Source of the DNA: Fulvimarina manganoxydans
GTDB lineage: Bacteria > Pseudomonadota > Alphaproteobacteria > Rhizobiales > Rhizobiaceae
Assembly: GCF_900176465.1 (NCBI RefSeq)
Contig: NZ_FWXR01000005.1
Location: 124,001 to 188,000 of the forward strand
Reading direction: 5' to 3'
DNA: 64,000 bases
Part shown: positions 1 through 8,997 of the stretch, one piece after another
How positions within the stretch are numbered: the stretch's first letter is position 1
Layout of the letters: each line of letters starts with the position of its first letter
The notes under the pieces: generated by a model
Seen by the model: only the letters and a program-made list of their open reading frames with translations
Database searches by the model: none
What the model was told of the DNA's origin: nothing
Made by a program: the position numbers and the translations under genes

Positions 1-1356
1 CTTGGGCAAGACGGCAAGCTGACCGCCATCGACCATGCGACCCTCACCGCCTCGTCGACCTTCGACGACTTCTTCGAGCCGGCCTCGGACATCTCCCACA
101 CCCTCTATGCCGCGCCGGCGATCCGCACCTCCCACGAGGCGGTGCGCGTCGACACCGGCACGCCGCTCTTCATGCGGGCGCCGGGCGAGGCGACAGGCTC
201 GATCGCGCTCGAAAGCGCCATCGACGAGGCGGCTGAAACGGCCGGCCTCGACCCGTTGGAATTTCGTCTGAAGAACTATGCCGAGGCCGAGCCGATCTCC
301 GGCCTGCCTTTTTCGTCCAAAGCCTTGCGGGAATGCTATGAGCAAGGGGCGGCGCGCTTCGGTTGGGCGGATCGGCCGCGCGAACCCCGCACGATGCGCG
401 ACGAGAATGGCCTTCTCGTCGGCTGGGGCATGGGCACGGCAACCTTCCCGGCCCTGATGTTCGAGGCAGAGGCGCGGGCGGTGATCCGTGCGGACGGCTC
501 AGGAGTCATGGAGACCGGCGCCCATGACATGGGCCAGGGCGCCTGGACGGCGCTCGCCCAGATCGCCGCCGACGCGATCGGTCTCGATCTGACCCGCGTC
601 ACCTTCAATGCCGGCTCCTCGGACCTTCCCAATGCGGGTATTGCCGGCGGTTCGGGCCATACGGCGACCGCCGGCATGGCGCTCCACAAGGCCGGCGAAG
701 CGGTGATCGCCAAGCTCGCTGATCTTGCGACCGAGGACGAAGCCTCGCCGCTCTTTGGGGCCGACAATGTCGGTGTGATCGCACGCGACGGAAAGCTCCT
801 GCGCCGCGACGACGAAAGCCGCGGCGAAGCCTTCGGCGACATCCTGAAGCGCGCCGGGCTTTCCAACATCGAGGCGCGCGGCAAGGCCGGCGGCGACAAC
901 GCGGCGCGGGAGCATTATGCCATGCATGCCCATGGCGCGGTCTTCGCCGAGGTAAAGATCGATCCCGATCTCTGCCAGATCCGCACGACACGCCTCGTCG
1001 GCGCCTTCGCCGCTGGCCGGATCATCAATCCGCGCCTCGTCGAAAGCCAGCTTTTCGGCGGCATGATCTGGGGCGTCTCCTTCGCCCTTCACGAAGAGGG
1101 CATCCAGGACAAGCGCTCGGGCCGCATCGTCAATGGCGATTTCGGCGAGTATCACGTGCCGGTCAATGCCGACGTGCCCTCCCTAGAGGCGATCCTCGTC
1201 CATGAGGAGGATCAGCTCGTCAATTTGCTGGGCATCAAGGGCGTCGGCGAGATCGGCATCACCGGCACCGGCGGGGCGATCGCCAACGCGATCTGGCATG
1301 CGACGGGCAAGCGCCTGCGCCGCTTCCCGATCCGCCCCGCCGATCTGTTGGGCTAG
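1..1356 (+). CDS. Xanthine dehydrogenase-family molybdopterin-binding subunit, C-terminal part (5' end outside window)
   Basis: The reading frame is open from base 1 and ends at TAG 1354-1356, giving 451 residues of the C-terminal part of a large molybdenum hydroxylase subunit. Such enzymes (xanthine dehydrogenase, aldehyde oxidase, isoquinoline 1-oxidoreductase type) hydroxylate carbonyls or N-heterocycles through a Mo-pterin cofactor. Visible family features are MRAPGEATG near residue 57, a Gly-rich pterin-binding stretch (ETGAHDMGQGAWTALAQIAA) and the C-terminal KGVGEIG segment, whose Glu aligns with the catalytic base. The family is usually 700-780 residues, so about 300 are missing upstream. 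Small and FAD subunits are not in the window, so the substrate cannot be inferred. Codon use matches the neighbours. Confidence 0.85.
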   Translation, partial: LGQDGKLTAIDHATLTASSTFDDFFEPASDISHTLYAAPAIRTSHEAVRVDTGTPLFMRAPGEATGSIALESAIDEAAETAGLDPLEFRLKNYAEAEPISGLPFSSKALRECYEQGAARFGWADRPREPRTMRDENGLLVGWGMGTATFPALMFEAEARAVIRADGSGVMETGAHDMGQGAWTALAQIAADAIGLDLTRVTFNAGSSDLPNAGIAGGSGHTATAGMALHKAGEAVIAKLADLATEDEASPLFGADNVGVIARDGKLLRRDDESRGEAFGDILKRAGLSNIEARGKAGGDNAAREHYAMHAHGAVFAEVKIDPDLCQIRTTRLVGAFAAGRIINPRLVESQLFGGMIWGVSFALHEEGIQDKRSGRIVNGDFGEYHVPVNADVPSLEAILVHEEDQLVNLLGIKGVGEIGITGTGGAIANAIWHATGKRLRRFPIRPADLLG

Positions 1357-1357
1357 A

Positions 1358-1502
1358 GCATGATGCGGAAAAGTTGCATGACTTTTCCGATTACATCATG
1401 CGGCAAAACAAAGGTTTAGAGCGAAATGGCGATCCCAATTGATCGCATTTCGCTCTAGAGCGCCGGGCGAAAAAGTGGATACCGATTTTGCGAGAACCCG
1501 GC
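1358..1502. repeat. Tandem palindromes of rhizobial intergenic-repeat type
   Basis: Two hairpins lie directly after the stop of the hydroxylase gene. The first pairs GCATGATG (1358-1365) with CATCATGC (1394-1401), and CGGAAAAGT (1366-1374) with ACTTTTCCG (1381-1389). The second pairs AGAGCGAAATG (1418-1428) with CATTTCGCTCT (1446-1456) and extends inward. A third module (1464-1502) reads, on the minus strand, GCCGGGTTCTCG... followed by ATCGGTATCCAC. Sequences of this kind are abundant between genes in Rhizobiales. The first hairpin could also stop transcription of the upstream gene. Confidence 0.7.
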
Positions 1503-1602
1503 GCGTTATCAGAGAGTTATGGCGCGTCGGACGATGCTGATCAGAGTCCGCGACACTGTGCTCGATCATAGACCGCGACGTGATCGTAAAGCCGGCACCC
1601 GC

Positions 1603-1711
1603 GACGCTTCGTCATTCTCGGCCACCGTGCCGAGAATCCAGAAACGCCTGCAAGAGAAGCGGCTTCATTGGCGCACTGGATGCTCGGGACAGGCCCGAGC
1701 ATGACGAACGA
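1603..1711. repeat. Dispersed CTCGG-type palindrome, two inverted copies
   Basis: Bases 1603-1640 form a 38-base element containing the inverted repeat ATTCTCGGC...GCCGAGAAT. The same element recurs at 48791-48828 with only two mismatches. A related palindrome in the opposite orientation, TGCTCGGG-acagg-CCCGAGCA, lies at 1681-1701 and continues with ATGACGAACGA, the reverse complement of the flank of the first copy. This looks like a genome-wide interspersed repeat, not coding sequence. Confidence 0.65.
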
Positions 1712-2146
1712 GATGAAGCGAACGCCTGGCACTCGCCCTTCGCCGTCCGAGGAAACTGTCATGCGCTCTGGATCCGGATTTGTCGCCCGACGCTCTCATC
1801 CTACTGCGTCAGATGGAAACGGCTGACGATTGGTCGAAGCTTTCATACCGGTCGTCATCCTCGGCCCGTCAGGGCCTCAGGACCCATGCCTCGAACGCTG
1901 CTCACATCCACAGACGATTGCGGTTTGCTTCGCTTGGTGCGTTTCGTCGGCCTGAGTGCCGCTCGGACGATCATGGCATGGTCCCCGCACTCTTCGAGTG
2001 CGAGGATGACGAAGCGTCGGGGGAGTCCGTCTCACCGTCGAACTCTGCAGACCCGACAATGGTTTATGAAATGACCCGATAGGACTGAGCTCAATCGCGA
2101 CCGACAGGCCGGTGATCAAGCGCCCCGTTTCGGCAGGGCCGCCCGA

Positions 2147-2893
2147 TCACCCGCTCGCCGCTTCCCGCACCTTGGCGCGTGTGGGCGTGGGCTTGGCCGT
2201 CAGGAACTGCTCGTCCAACGCATAGCCGGCGCCGCGCACCGTGCGGATGGGATCACGCTCGCGCGCCCGATTGATGGCCTTGCGAAGCCGGCCGATATGC
2301 ACATCCACCGTTCGCTCGTCCACATAGATGTCCCGGCCCCAGACGCCATCGAGAAGCTGCTCGCGCGAGAAGACCCGGCCGGGGGATTCCATGAAGAATT
2401 CCAGGAGACGAAATTCCGTTGGCCCAAGCTTGATCTCCCGGCCCGAACGGCGAACCCTGTGCGTCTCGCGATCGAGTTCGATATCGCCGGCCGAAAGCTG
2501 GGTCGACAGCTTTTCGGGCCGCGCCCGCCGGAGCATGGCGCGAATACGAGCCATCAGTTCCGGCATCGAGAAGGGCTTGACCACATAGTCGTCTGCCCCG
2601 ACCGAGAGGCCGCGCACGCGCTCGGCCTCTTCGCCTCGTGCCGTCAGCATCAGAATCGGAAGCCGCTCGGTCTCGGGCCTCTGGCGCAGGCGTCGACAGA
2701 TCTCGACGCCTGACAGGCCTGGCAGCATCCAGTCAAGGAGGAGAAGATCAGGCATCTCCTCCTTCAATCGGATATCGGCCTCGTCACCATTCTCGATAAC
2801 GTCGACCTGATAGCCTTCAGCTTCGAGGTTGTAGCGCAGGAGCACGCCCAGCGCTTCCTCGTCCTCGACGACGACGATGCGCGTTTTCATCAT
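2147..2893 (-). CDS. phoB: Phosphate regulon response regulator PhoB
   Basis: 248 residues. This is an OmpR-type transcription factor that, once phosphorylated by PhoR under phosphate limitation, binds Pho boxes and activates high-affinity phosphate uptake. The receiver domain (about 5-120) has the acidic pair VVVEDEE, phospho-acceptor Asp54 in LLLLDWMLPG, and conserved Lys in VVKPFSMPEL. The winged-helix output domain (about 138-235) shows GPTEFRLLEFF and the RTVDVHIGRLR recognition-helix region. It ends the pst operon; its ATG overlaps the phoU stop by four bases, implying translational coupling. Length is about 20 residues above the family norm because of a C-terminal tail. Confidence 0.97.
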   Translation of the reverse strand: MMKTRIVVVEDEEALGVLLRYNLEAEGYQVDVIENGDEADIRLKEEMPDLLLLDWMLPGLSGVEICRRLRQRPETERLPILMLTARGEEAERVRGLSVGADDYVVKPFSMPELMARIRAMLRRARPEKLSTQLSAGDIELDRETHRVRRSGREIKLGPTEFRLLEFFMESPGRVFSREQLLDGVWGRDIYVDERTVDVHIGRLRKAINRARERDPIRTVRGAGYALDEQFLTAKPTPTRAKVREAASG

Positions 2894-3627
2894 CCCGCCT
2901 GTCCGCTCGCTGCGTTTTCGACCGTCGACTGCGTCACGCTGGCGGTCGTGTCACCCTTGGGACGCTCCTCAGCAATCTCGCTGCCGGTGCGGATATAATA
3001 GACCGTCTCGGCGATGTTCGTCGCATGATCGCCGATGCGTTCGAGGTTCTTGGCCGAGAACAGAAGATGCGTGCAAGCGGTGATGTTGCGCGGATCTTCC
3101 ATCATGTAGGTCAGAAGCTCGCGGAAGATCGAGGTGTAGACCGCGTCGATCTCCTCGTCGCCCTCGCGGATCGCCGCCGCACGCTGGGGATCGCGCATGG
3201 CATAGGCGTCGAGGACGTCCTTCACCTGCTCGACCGAGAGCTCCGAGAGATGCTCGATGCCGCGCACGAGCTGGGCCGGCTGGATATGGTCGTGAACCGC
3301 GATCACCCGCTTGGCGATGTTCTTGGCGAGATCGCCGATCCGCTCCAACTCGTTGGAGATGCGGATCGCGCCGACGATCTCACGCAGATCGATCGCCATG
3401 GGCTGGCGCTTGGCGATCGTCATGATAGCCCGCTCGTCGATCTCGCGCTGCTGGGCGTCGAGGATCGCGTCGTCGGCGACCACGGACTGGGCGAGCGCCG
3501 CATCGCTGCGGGTCAGGGCCGTCACGGCCTGCTCGACCATCCGTTCGGCCAGACCACCCATTTCAGAGATCCGACGGACGATGAATTTGAGTTCGTCCTC
3601 ATAGGAGGAAACGATATGCTCGGCCAT
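2890..3627 (-). CDS. phoU: Phosphate signalling complex protein PhoU
   Basis: 245 residues, all-helical, with two PhoU repeats (roughly 10-110 and 120-215). PhoU couples the PstSCAB transporter to PhoR so that the kinase is held inactive when phosphate is plentiful. The translation begins MAEHIVSSYEDELKFI, and has the family segments IMTIAKRQPMAIDLREI and LRISNELERIGDLAKNIA-like metal-binding helices, repeated as LERIGDHATNIAE. The C-terminal tail (about 25 residues) is Ser/Thr-rich and divergent. The gene lies between pstB and phoB and overlaps phoB by four bases; the gap to pstB is 233 bases. Confidence 0.97.
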   Translation of the reverse strand: MAEHIVSSYEDELKFIVRRISEMGGLAERMVEQAVTALTRSDAALAQSVVADDAILDAQQREIDERAIMTIAKRQPMAIDLREIVGAIRISNELERIGDLAKNIAKRVIAVHDHIQPAQLVRGIEHLSELSVEQVKDVLDAYAMRDPQRAAAIREGDEEIDAVYTSIFRELLTYMMEDPRNITACTHLLFSAKNLERIGDHATNIAETVYYIRTGSEIAEERPKGDTTASVTQSTVENAASGQAG

Positions 3628-3860
3628 CTGAGGCCTCCCGTCTCTTGCGTCCGACCGCGCTCGACGCTGGTCTGCCGCGACGCCCGTTAAAGGTCTTTTC
3701 TCAAGGCTTCGATGCGTCGACCGGAGCCTCTCTCATGCGTTGGAGCGGGAGACGCCGATCGTTTTAGCACGTCCCCGCGTCCCAATGTCGCCCGCCTAGC
3801 GCAGGACGCGGCTGGGCGGGCCCTCACGCTCCACCGATCCCAACGCGGCGCGCAATCGGC

Positions 3861-4676
3861 TCAGCCGAAGCGGCCCGTAATGTAGTCCTGGGTGCGCTTG
3901 TCGTCGGGATTGGAGAACATCTTCTCCGTCGGTCCGACTTCGGCGAGGTCGCCCAGATGGAACATCGCCGTGACCTGGCTCACGCGCGCGGCCTGCTGCA
4001 TGGAGTGGGTCACGATGACGATCGTGAAATTCTCCCTGAGCTCATCGATCAGTTCCTCGACCGTCGCCGTCGCGATCGGGTCGAGCGCCGAACAGGGCTC
4101 GTCCATCAGGATGACCTCCGGCGACACGGCGATGGCACGTGCGATGCACAGGCGCTGCTGCTGGCCACCCGAAAGACCGGTGCCCGGCTCGTCGAGCCGG
4201 TCCTTGACCTCTTTCAGAAGGCCCGCCCGCTCCAGGCTGCGGTGAACGATCTCGTCGAGCTCGTTCTTGTTGCGCGCAAGACCATGGATCTTCGGCCCAT
4301 AGGCGACGTTCTCGAAGATCGACTTCGGAAACGGATTCGGCTTCTGGAACACCATGCCCACACGGGCGCGCAGCTCGACCACGTCGATCGACGGGTCGTA
4401 GATGTCCTCGTTGTCGAGGGTGATCTTGCCGCCGACCTTACAGCCGTCAATCGTGTCGTTCATGCGGTTGAGGCAGCGCAGATAAGTGGATTTGCCGCAG
4501 CCCGACGGGCCGATCAGCGCGGTCACCTGCCGCTCGGGCACGTCGAGATTGATACCGTTGAGCGCCTGTTTCGCGCCGTAATGGACGGTGACGTTCTCGG
4601 AGCGCATCTTGGTCGGCTTGGCAGCTTGCACGGCGGGGCCCTTGTTCAGCGTCGCTTGGATGTTTTCCATCTGCAT
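3861..4676 (-). CDS. pstB: Phosphate ABC transporter ATP-binding protein PstB
   Basis: About 271 residues, the cytoplasmic ATPase of the PstSCAB importer. It has Walker [10 protein letters not shown], the PstB-typical Q-loop [11 protein letters not shown], signature LSGGQQQRL, Walker B VILMDEP and H-loop VTHSM. The open frame extends to a GTG at 4694 that overlaps pstA; ATGs at 4682, 4676 and 4670 are alternatives. I chose 4676 because AAGGA (4689-4685) sits eight bases upstream, while it is only two bases from the 4682 ATG. The gene follows pstA by 11 bases and belongs to the same transcript. Confidence 0.96.
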   Translation of the reverse strand: MQMENIQATLNKGPAVQAAKPTKMRSENVTVHYGAKQALNGINLDVPERQVTALIGPSGCGKSTYLRCLNRMNDTIDGCKVGGKITLDNEDIYDPSIDVVELRARVGMVFQKPNPFPKSIFENVAYGPKIHGLARNKNELDEIVHRSLERAGLLKEVKDRLDEPGTGLSGGQQQRLCIARAIAVSPEVILMDEPCSALDPIATATVEELIDELRENFTIVIVTHSMQQAARVSQVTAMFHLGDLAEVGPTEKMFSNPDDKRTQDYITGRFG

Positions 4677-4687
4677 ATCCATAATCC

Positions 4688-6001
4688 TTACCACCGTCGT
4701 TCAAAGCGACGACGAAGGAAAATCGCCGTCAGGTTCATGAGCGCCAGAAATCCCAGAAGGATGATAATGGCGCCGGAGGTGCGCTCCACGAAGGCACGCT
4801 CGGCTTCGTTCGCCCACATATAGATCTGGACGGGCAAGGCCGTCGCCGGGTCCATGGGCGAGGCCGGATAGTCGGCCACGAAGGCGACCATGCCGATGAG
4901 GAGCAGCGGCGCCGTCTCGCCAAGCGCCTGGGCAAGGCCGATAATTGTGCCGGTCAGAATGCCCGGCGCTGCGAGCGGCAGGACGTGCTGGAACACGGTT
5001 TGGGTCTTTGAAGCGCCGAGGCCGAGGGCGGCCCAGCGGATCGAAGGCGGCACCGCCCGCAGAGCGGCGCGGGTGGCGATGATGATCGTCGGAAGCGTCA
5101 TCAGCGTCAGAACGAGACCGCCGACCAGGGCGGCCGAACGCGGTAGACCGAACCAGTTGATGAAGACCGCGAGACCCAAGAGACCGAAGACGATCGAGGG
5201 CACCGCCGCCAGATTGTTGATGTTCACCTCGATGAGGTCGGTGAACTTGTTCTTCGGGGCGAACTCCTCGAGATAGATCGAGGCGGCGACACCGATCGGC
5301 AGCGCCAGAGCAAGCACGATCAGCATCATGTAGAGCGAACCGATGATCGCCACGCCCACACCCGCAGTCTCGGCGCGTGAGGAAGCGCCGAAGGTGAAGA
5401 GGCCCCAGTTGAAGCGCTGCTCCAGCGCGCCCATGCTCTTCAGCTTGTCGATATATTGGAGCTGCAGATCGCTGATCGGCCGGCGGTTCTCTGGCACGGT
5501 CAGGTCGTACTGCCCCTTCAGGGCGCTATCGAGCTCCGAACTTCCGAAGAGCCAGACATCCTGGGTCTGGCCGATCACCGAGAGATCGTTGAGGACGATG
5601 TCGCGCAGCTGGACGCGCACACCCGAGGAGATGAGTGCGCTTGCCGCGCTCACCGCCGCCTTGTCGTCCGGATCGATGCCCAGAAGCTGGACCAGACCCT
5701 CGCGCGCAAGCTGCGGGTAGTTCGCCATCATCAGCTTGGTCTGGCTTTCGGCCGCCTGCTGCGGCGTTCCGAGAACCTGTTCGGAGAAGGTGATCGGAAC
5801 GTGGATTTCCGTCTGCCAGAAGGCTGTATAGCCTTTCGAGAACACGCTCCAGAGAAGCGCGATGAGAAAGAGGATGCCAATGGCGATCGCGGTGATGCCA
5901 TAGGCCTTGAAGCGCCGCTCGGCGGCATAGCGCTTCTTGATCCCGATATCGCGGCGCGCAGGCGACGCGTCGGGAACTCCGGTGACCGTCGCGTCGCTCA
6001 T
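4688..6001 (-). CDS. pstA: Phosphate ABC transporter permease PstA
   Basis: 437 residues, an inner-membrane subunit of the high-affinity phosphate importer. The translation starts [14 protein letters not shown], has a first membrane helix near residues 35-57, then a periplasmic insertion of about 130 residues before the permease core. The core carries the coupling-helix motif [16 protein letters not shown] and [12 protein letters not shown]. The ATG (6001) overlaps the pstC stop as ATGA. The frame is open far upstream through pstC, but those residues are Arg-rich nonsense in another frame of pstC. At 437 residues it is longer than enterobacterial PstA (about 296), which matches rhizobial-type proteins. 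Confidence 0.94.
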   Translation of the reverse strand: MSDATVTGVPDASPARRDIGIKKRYAAERRFKAYGITAIAIGILFLIALLWSVFSKGYTAFWQTEIHVPITFSEQVLGTPQQAAESQTKLMMANYPQLAREGLVQLLGIDPDDKAAVSAASALISSGVRVQLRDIVLNDLSVIGQTQDVWLFGSSELDSALKGQYDLTVPENRRPISDLQLQYIDKLKSMGALEQRFNWGLFTFGASSRAETAGVGVAIIGSLYMMLIVLALALPIGVAASIYLEEFAPKNKFTDLIEVNINNLAAVPSIVFGLLGLAVFINWFGLPRSAALVGGLVLTLMTLPTIIIATRAALRAVPPSIRWAALGLGASKTQTVFQHVLPLAAPGILTGTIIGLAQALGETAPLLLIGMVAFVADYPASPMDPATALPVQIYMWANEAERAFVERTSGAIIILLGFLALMNLTAIFLRRRFERRW

Positions 6002-7488
6002 TCGTACTGTTCCTTGTATTTGCGCACGATGTAGAGGGCGTAGATGTTGAGGCAGAGCGTCAGGAAGAAGAGCGTCATGCCGAGGGCGAAGGCGACGAGC
6101 GTCTGCGGCGAGTTGAATTCGAGATCGCCCGTCAGCTGCGCGACGATCTTCACCGTGATTGTGGTCATCGCCTCGAAGGGGTTGATGGTGAGGTTGGCCG
6201 CGACGCCGGCCGCCAGCACAACGATCATCGTCTCGCCGATGGCCCGCGAGGCCGTGAGCAGAAGAGCCGAGACGATGCCCGGCAGCGCCGCTGGCAGGAT
6301 CACCTTCTTGATCGTCTCCGACCGCGTCGCCCCAAGCCCGAGCGAGCCGTCTCTGAGCGAACGCGGGACCGAGGTGATGATGTCGTCGGAGAGCGAGGAG
6401 ACGAAGGGGATCAGCATGATCGCCATGACGAGACCCGCGGTCAGCACGCTTTGTGCCTGGATGAAGCTCGTATAGCTGCCTGTCGTGATCCCGGCGATCT
6501 GGGCCGACAGATCGCGCAGGAAGGGGCCGACCGTGATCAGGGCGAAGAAACCGTAGACGATGGTTGGGATGCCGGCGAGCACTTCGAGAAGCGGCTTGAC
6601 GATCGAACGCGTCTTGTTGTCGGCATATTCGGCCATGTAGATCGCGGCGAAAAGCCCGATCGGCACGGCGATCAACATTGCCACGCCCGCGATGTAGAGC
6701 GTGCCGGCCAGAAGCGGGATGAAGCCGAAGCTGCCCGCGGAGCCGTCGGAGCCGGCGCCTGAGAAGCGTGGATTCCATTCGGTCCCGAAGAAGAATTCGG
6801 CCGGGGAGATTCGGGAGAAGAAGTCGATCGTCTCGAAGAGCATCGAGAAGACGATGCCGATGGTCGTCAGAATGGCGATCGAGGAGGCGACGATCAGGGC
6901 GCCGCGCACGACGCCTTCGACGCTGTTGCGGGCTCTGAGGCGCGGCTGGATGTGCCGATAGCCCCAGAATGCACCGGCCAGCGCCAATAGAATCACCGCG
7001 CCCGTCATCAGAAGCCGGCTCGTCGCCTGCATCGAATTGAGCTGCAGCGCCAGCGGCACCATCCAGTCGGCCGCGGCGGACGCGATCGGCACGCCGCGAG
7101 CGCGGAGCATGGACGAGACATCGGCGACCGGCGTCGAATCGGTGATCGTCGAGCGCTCCTCGGGCGGAAGCACCCGTAAGCCGTCCCCGATCGATTCGAC
7201 GATGCCGTAGGCGAGATCTTCGGTCAGCGAGGTCTCGGCGAGAACGCCTTCCGGAAAACTGGTGCTCACGCTCGAATAGACGACGATCGGCGAGACGATC
7301 AGCCAAGCGCTCAACAGAAGAAGCGAAGGAATGACGGCCCAGGATGCGACATAGGAGGCGTGATATACCGGACGCGAATGAAGCTTCGGACCGTCCGCGA
7401 AGGCGAATGCCCGGCTTCGGCGATAGCCGAGAACGGCACCGACAAGCCCAATCGCCAGAACGGCAAGTATGATGGTGAAGGTCGACAC
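5998..7488 (-). CDS. pstC: Phosphate ABC transporter permease PstC
   Basis: About 496 residues, partner permease of PstA. The start chosen is GTG 7488 (MSTFTIILAVLAIGLVG), which puts AAGGG six bases upstream and begins directly with a membrane helix; the frame itself extends to 7590 with charged residues unlikely to be translated. After two N-terminal helices there is a soluble stretch (about 75-165), then the permease core with GTEWNP, IAVPIGLFAAIYMAEY, GIPTIVYGFFA, the coupling motif GLGATRSETIKKVILP and SRAIGETMIV. Last four bases overlap pstA. It is separated from pstS by 309 bases holding stem-loops. Confidence 0.93.
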   Translation of the reverse strand: MSTFTIILAVLAIGLVGAVLGYRRSRAFAFADGPKLHSRPVYHASYVASWAVIPSLLLLSAWLIVSPIVVYSSVSTSFPEGVLAETSLTEDLAYGIVESIGDGLRVLPPEERSTITDSTPVADVSSMLRARGVPIASAAADWMVPLALQLNSMQATSRLLMTGAVILLALAGAFWGYRHIQPRLRARNSVEGVVRGALIVASSIAILTTIGIVFSMLFETIDFFSRISPAEFFFGTEWNPRFSGAGSDGSAGSFGFIPLLAGTLYIAGVAMLIAVPIGLFAAIYMAEYADNKTRSIVKPLLEVLAGIPTIVYGFFALITVGPFLRDLSAQIAGITTGSYTSFIQAQSVLTAGLVMAIMLIPFVSSLSDDIITSVPRSLRDGSLGLGATRSETIKKVILPAALPGIVSALLLTASRAIGETMIVVLAAGVAANLTINPFEAMTTITVKIVAQLTGDLEFNSPQTLVAFALGMTLFFLTLCLNIYALYIVRKYKEQYE

Positions 7489-7797
7489 GAAATGCCCTTT
7501 CGCCGACGGGAAAGCTGAATGAGGCGCGGACGACGCTAAGAGAATTCGCCCACTCAAAACCCTTGCGATCCAAGCCCGCCTGTCGCCCACTTGACGATGA
7601 GGGCGCGGACTTGGCTGACGACTCTGCCCGACTTAGGAAAGGGCGGCAGCCGCGCTGCCATCGGGTTCGATCCGACCCGAGGCAACATGCTTATTCGAGA
7701 GCGAGTCCACCCTCTCATGCCTGAACCCGCCGATCACCCGAAAGCGACCGGCGGCTCGGAATGAGCGGGCCTCCTAAGAAGACCCGCAATCAGCTCA
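7489..7797. other. pstS-pstC intergenic region with stem-loops
   Basis: No gene is visible in these 309 bases. Directly after the pstS stop, on the minus strand, arms AATGAGC/GCTCATT enclose GCGGG/CCCGC (about 7761-7799), and a second stem-loop lies at 7727-7754. Neither is followed by a U-tract, so they are better seen as 3'-end stabilisers or partial attenuators that allow more PstS than membrane subunits. Confidence 0.5.
7727..7754 (-). terminator. Stem-loop between pstS and pstC (attenuator or 3' stabiliser)
   Basis: CCGCCGATC (7727-7735) can pair with GACCGGCGG (7746-7754) at eight of nine positions. There is no run of U after it in the transcript direction, so full termination is unlikely. 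Comparable structures follow binding-protein genes in many ABC operons. Confidence 0.4.
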
Positions 7798-8844
7798 TTA
7801 GGAGCCGAGCGTCACGCCGTTCTCGAAGTTCGAGATCTGCTCCTGACGCTCTTCGTCCGACAGCGGCACCAGGCCGTATTCGACGGTCGGCGAACCTTCG
7901 CCGGTCATCTGGTCGGAGAGGAAGAACTGGACGTATTCGGACAGGCCCGGAACGACGCCGATGTGAGCCTTCTTCACATAGAAGTACAGCGGACGCGATA
8001 CCGGATACTCGCCGGTAGCGATGGTTTGAGCCGACGGAACGACGTCGTTGATCGTCGCGACCTTCAGCTTGTCCTGGTTCTGCTCGTAGAAGGCGAGACC
8101 GAACACGCCGATGGCCTGCTGGTCGGCTTCGATGCGAGCGAGCGTCTCGGTGTAATCGCCGGAAATCTCGGAGACGACGCCATCGGTGCGGACCGTCTTG
8201 CACTGGTCCTCAGCGGCGTCCTCGTCCATGCCGGACTTCACATAAGCCTCGAGCGTACCGGACTCTTCGCAGCCCTTGATGAGGACCTTCTCTTCGAAGA
8301 CTTCACGGGTGCCGTGGTTGGAAGCCGGGATGAAAGCAGTGATCTTCTGGTCCGGCAGCGAAGAGTCGACGGCGTTCCAATTGCTCGTGGAATTGTCGAC
8401 GACTTCACCGTCCTTGACGACCTTGGCGGCGAGAGCCTGGAAGATACGAGCCGGGTTCAGCTTGAAGTCCGGGCCCGAAGCCGACGACGCGAAGACGATG
8501 CCGTCATAGCCGAACTTGACCTCTTGGATCTCGTTGACGCCGTTCGCCTTGCAGGCCTCGACCTCGGATTCCTTGATGGCGCGCGAAGCGTTGGCAACGT
8601 CGATCGTGTCCGGACCGACACCCTGGCAGAACTGCTTCAGGCCAGCCGAGGAACCGCCCGACTCGACGACCGGGGTCGGATAGTCCGGGAAGGTCTCGCC
8701 GAAGTTCTCGGCGACGATCTGAGCGTAAGGAAGAACGGTCGAGGAACCAGCGACCTGGATCTGATCATTGCTCTGGGCGAGGGCGAACGAGGACACGGAC
8801 ATGGTCGAGGCCAGCACGAGGCCGGCGAGGAGCGTCTTATTCAC
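7798..8844 (-). CDS. pstS: Phosphate-binding periplasmic protein PstS
   Basis: 348 residues, the periplasmic receptor that hands phosphate to PstCAB. A Sec signal peptide covers about residues 1-23 (cleavage after SSFALA), followed by the PstS opening IQVAGSSTVLPYAQ. The phosphate-pocket segments ESGGSSAG and NHGTREVFE are present. It starts with GTG at 8844, preceded at six bases by AAGGAGAG, a strong ribosome site in keeping with high expression. It is the first gene of pstSCAB-phoU-phoB and lies 143 bases after phoR. A probable Pho box stands about 125 bases upstream. Confidence 0.96.
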   Translation of the reverse strand: MNKTLLAGLVLASTMSVSSFALAQSNDQIQVAGSSTVLPYAQIVAENFGETFPDYPTPVVESGGSSAGLKQFCQGVGPDTIDVANASRAIKESEVEACKANGVNEIQEVKFGYDGIVFASSASGPDFKLNPARIFQALAAKVVKDGEVVDNSTSNWNAVDSSLPDQKITAFIPASNHGTREVFEEKVLIKGCEESGTLEAYVKSGMDEDAAEDQCKTVRTDGVVSEISGDYTETLARIEADQQAIGVFGLAFYEQNQDKLKVATINDVVPSAQTIATGEYPVSRPLYFYVKKAHIGVVPGLSEYVQFFLSDQMTGEGSPTVEYGLVPLSDEERQEQISNFENGVTLGS

Positions 8845-8967
8845 GTGGATCTCTCCTTATGGAGTTTCGTTTGTGAACCGAAGTGGTATGGACGCCACCC
8901 TGTTCTGGCGCCACCTGCTCGGCAGCGACGGTTCATCGCTGTCCTACCGAGCGTCCGCGAACGGTAT

Positions 8968-8997
8968 ATGACACGCCAGCTACGCTTTTATGACACT
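8968..8997 (-). promoter_or_regulatory. Probable Pho box (PhoB operator) of pstS
   Basis: On the minus strand two GTGTCAT copies (8996-8990 and 8974-8968) are exactly 22 bases apart, two 11-bp helical turns, with a degenerate middle repeat GCGTAGC at the 11-bp position. This is the known PhoB direct-repeat layout. It lies 124-153 bases before the pstS GTG and its distal part overlaps the last codons of phoR. Confidence 0.72.

Larger units (their letters stand above)
1357..2146. other. Intergenic region, about 790 bases, rich in palindromic repeats, no convincing gene
   Basis: Several small open frames occur here but all run through inverted repeats and have low-complexity Arg/Ser/Pro-rich translations. 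The content is two blocks of dispersed palindromes, described separately, plus further copies of a CTCGG-type palindrome around 1850-2015. The region lies between two convergent genes, so it need not hold promoters. Confidence 0.6.

Noticed and set aside
1519-2119. Small coding regions on both strands after the hydroxylase gene
   Set aside because: All pass through palindromic repeats and have biased, repeat-derived translations.
4688-7573. A continuous 961-codon minus-strand frame that would fuse pstC-region sequence to PstA
   Set aside because: Only the last 437 codons resemble PstA. The upstream part is Arg/Asp-rich sequence from a wrong frame of pstC; the true PstC is in the other frame and ends in an ATGA overlap.
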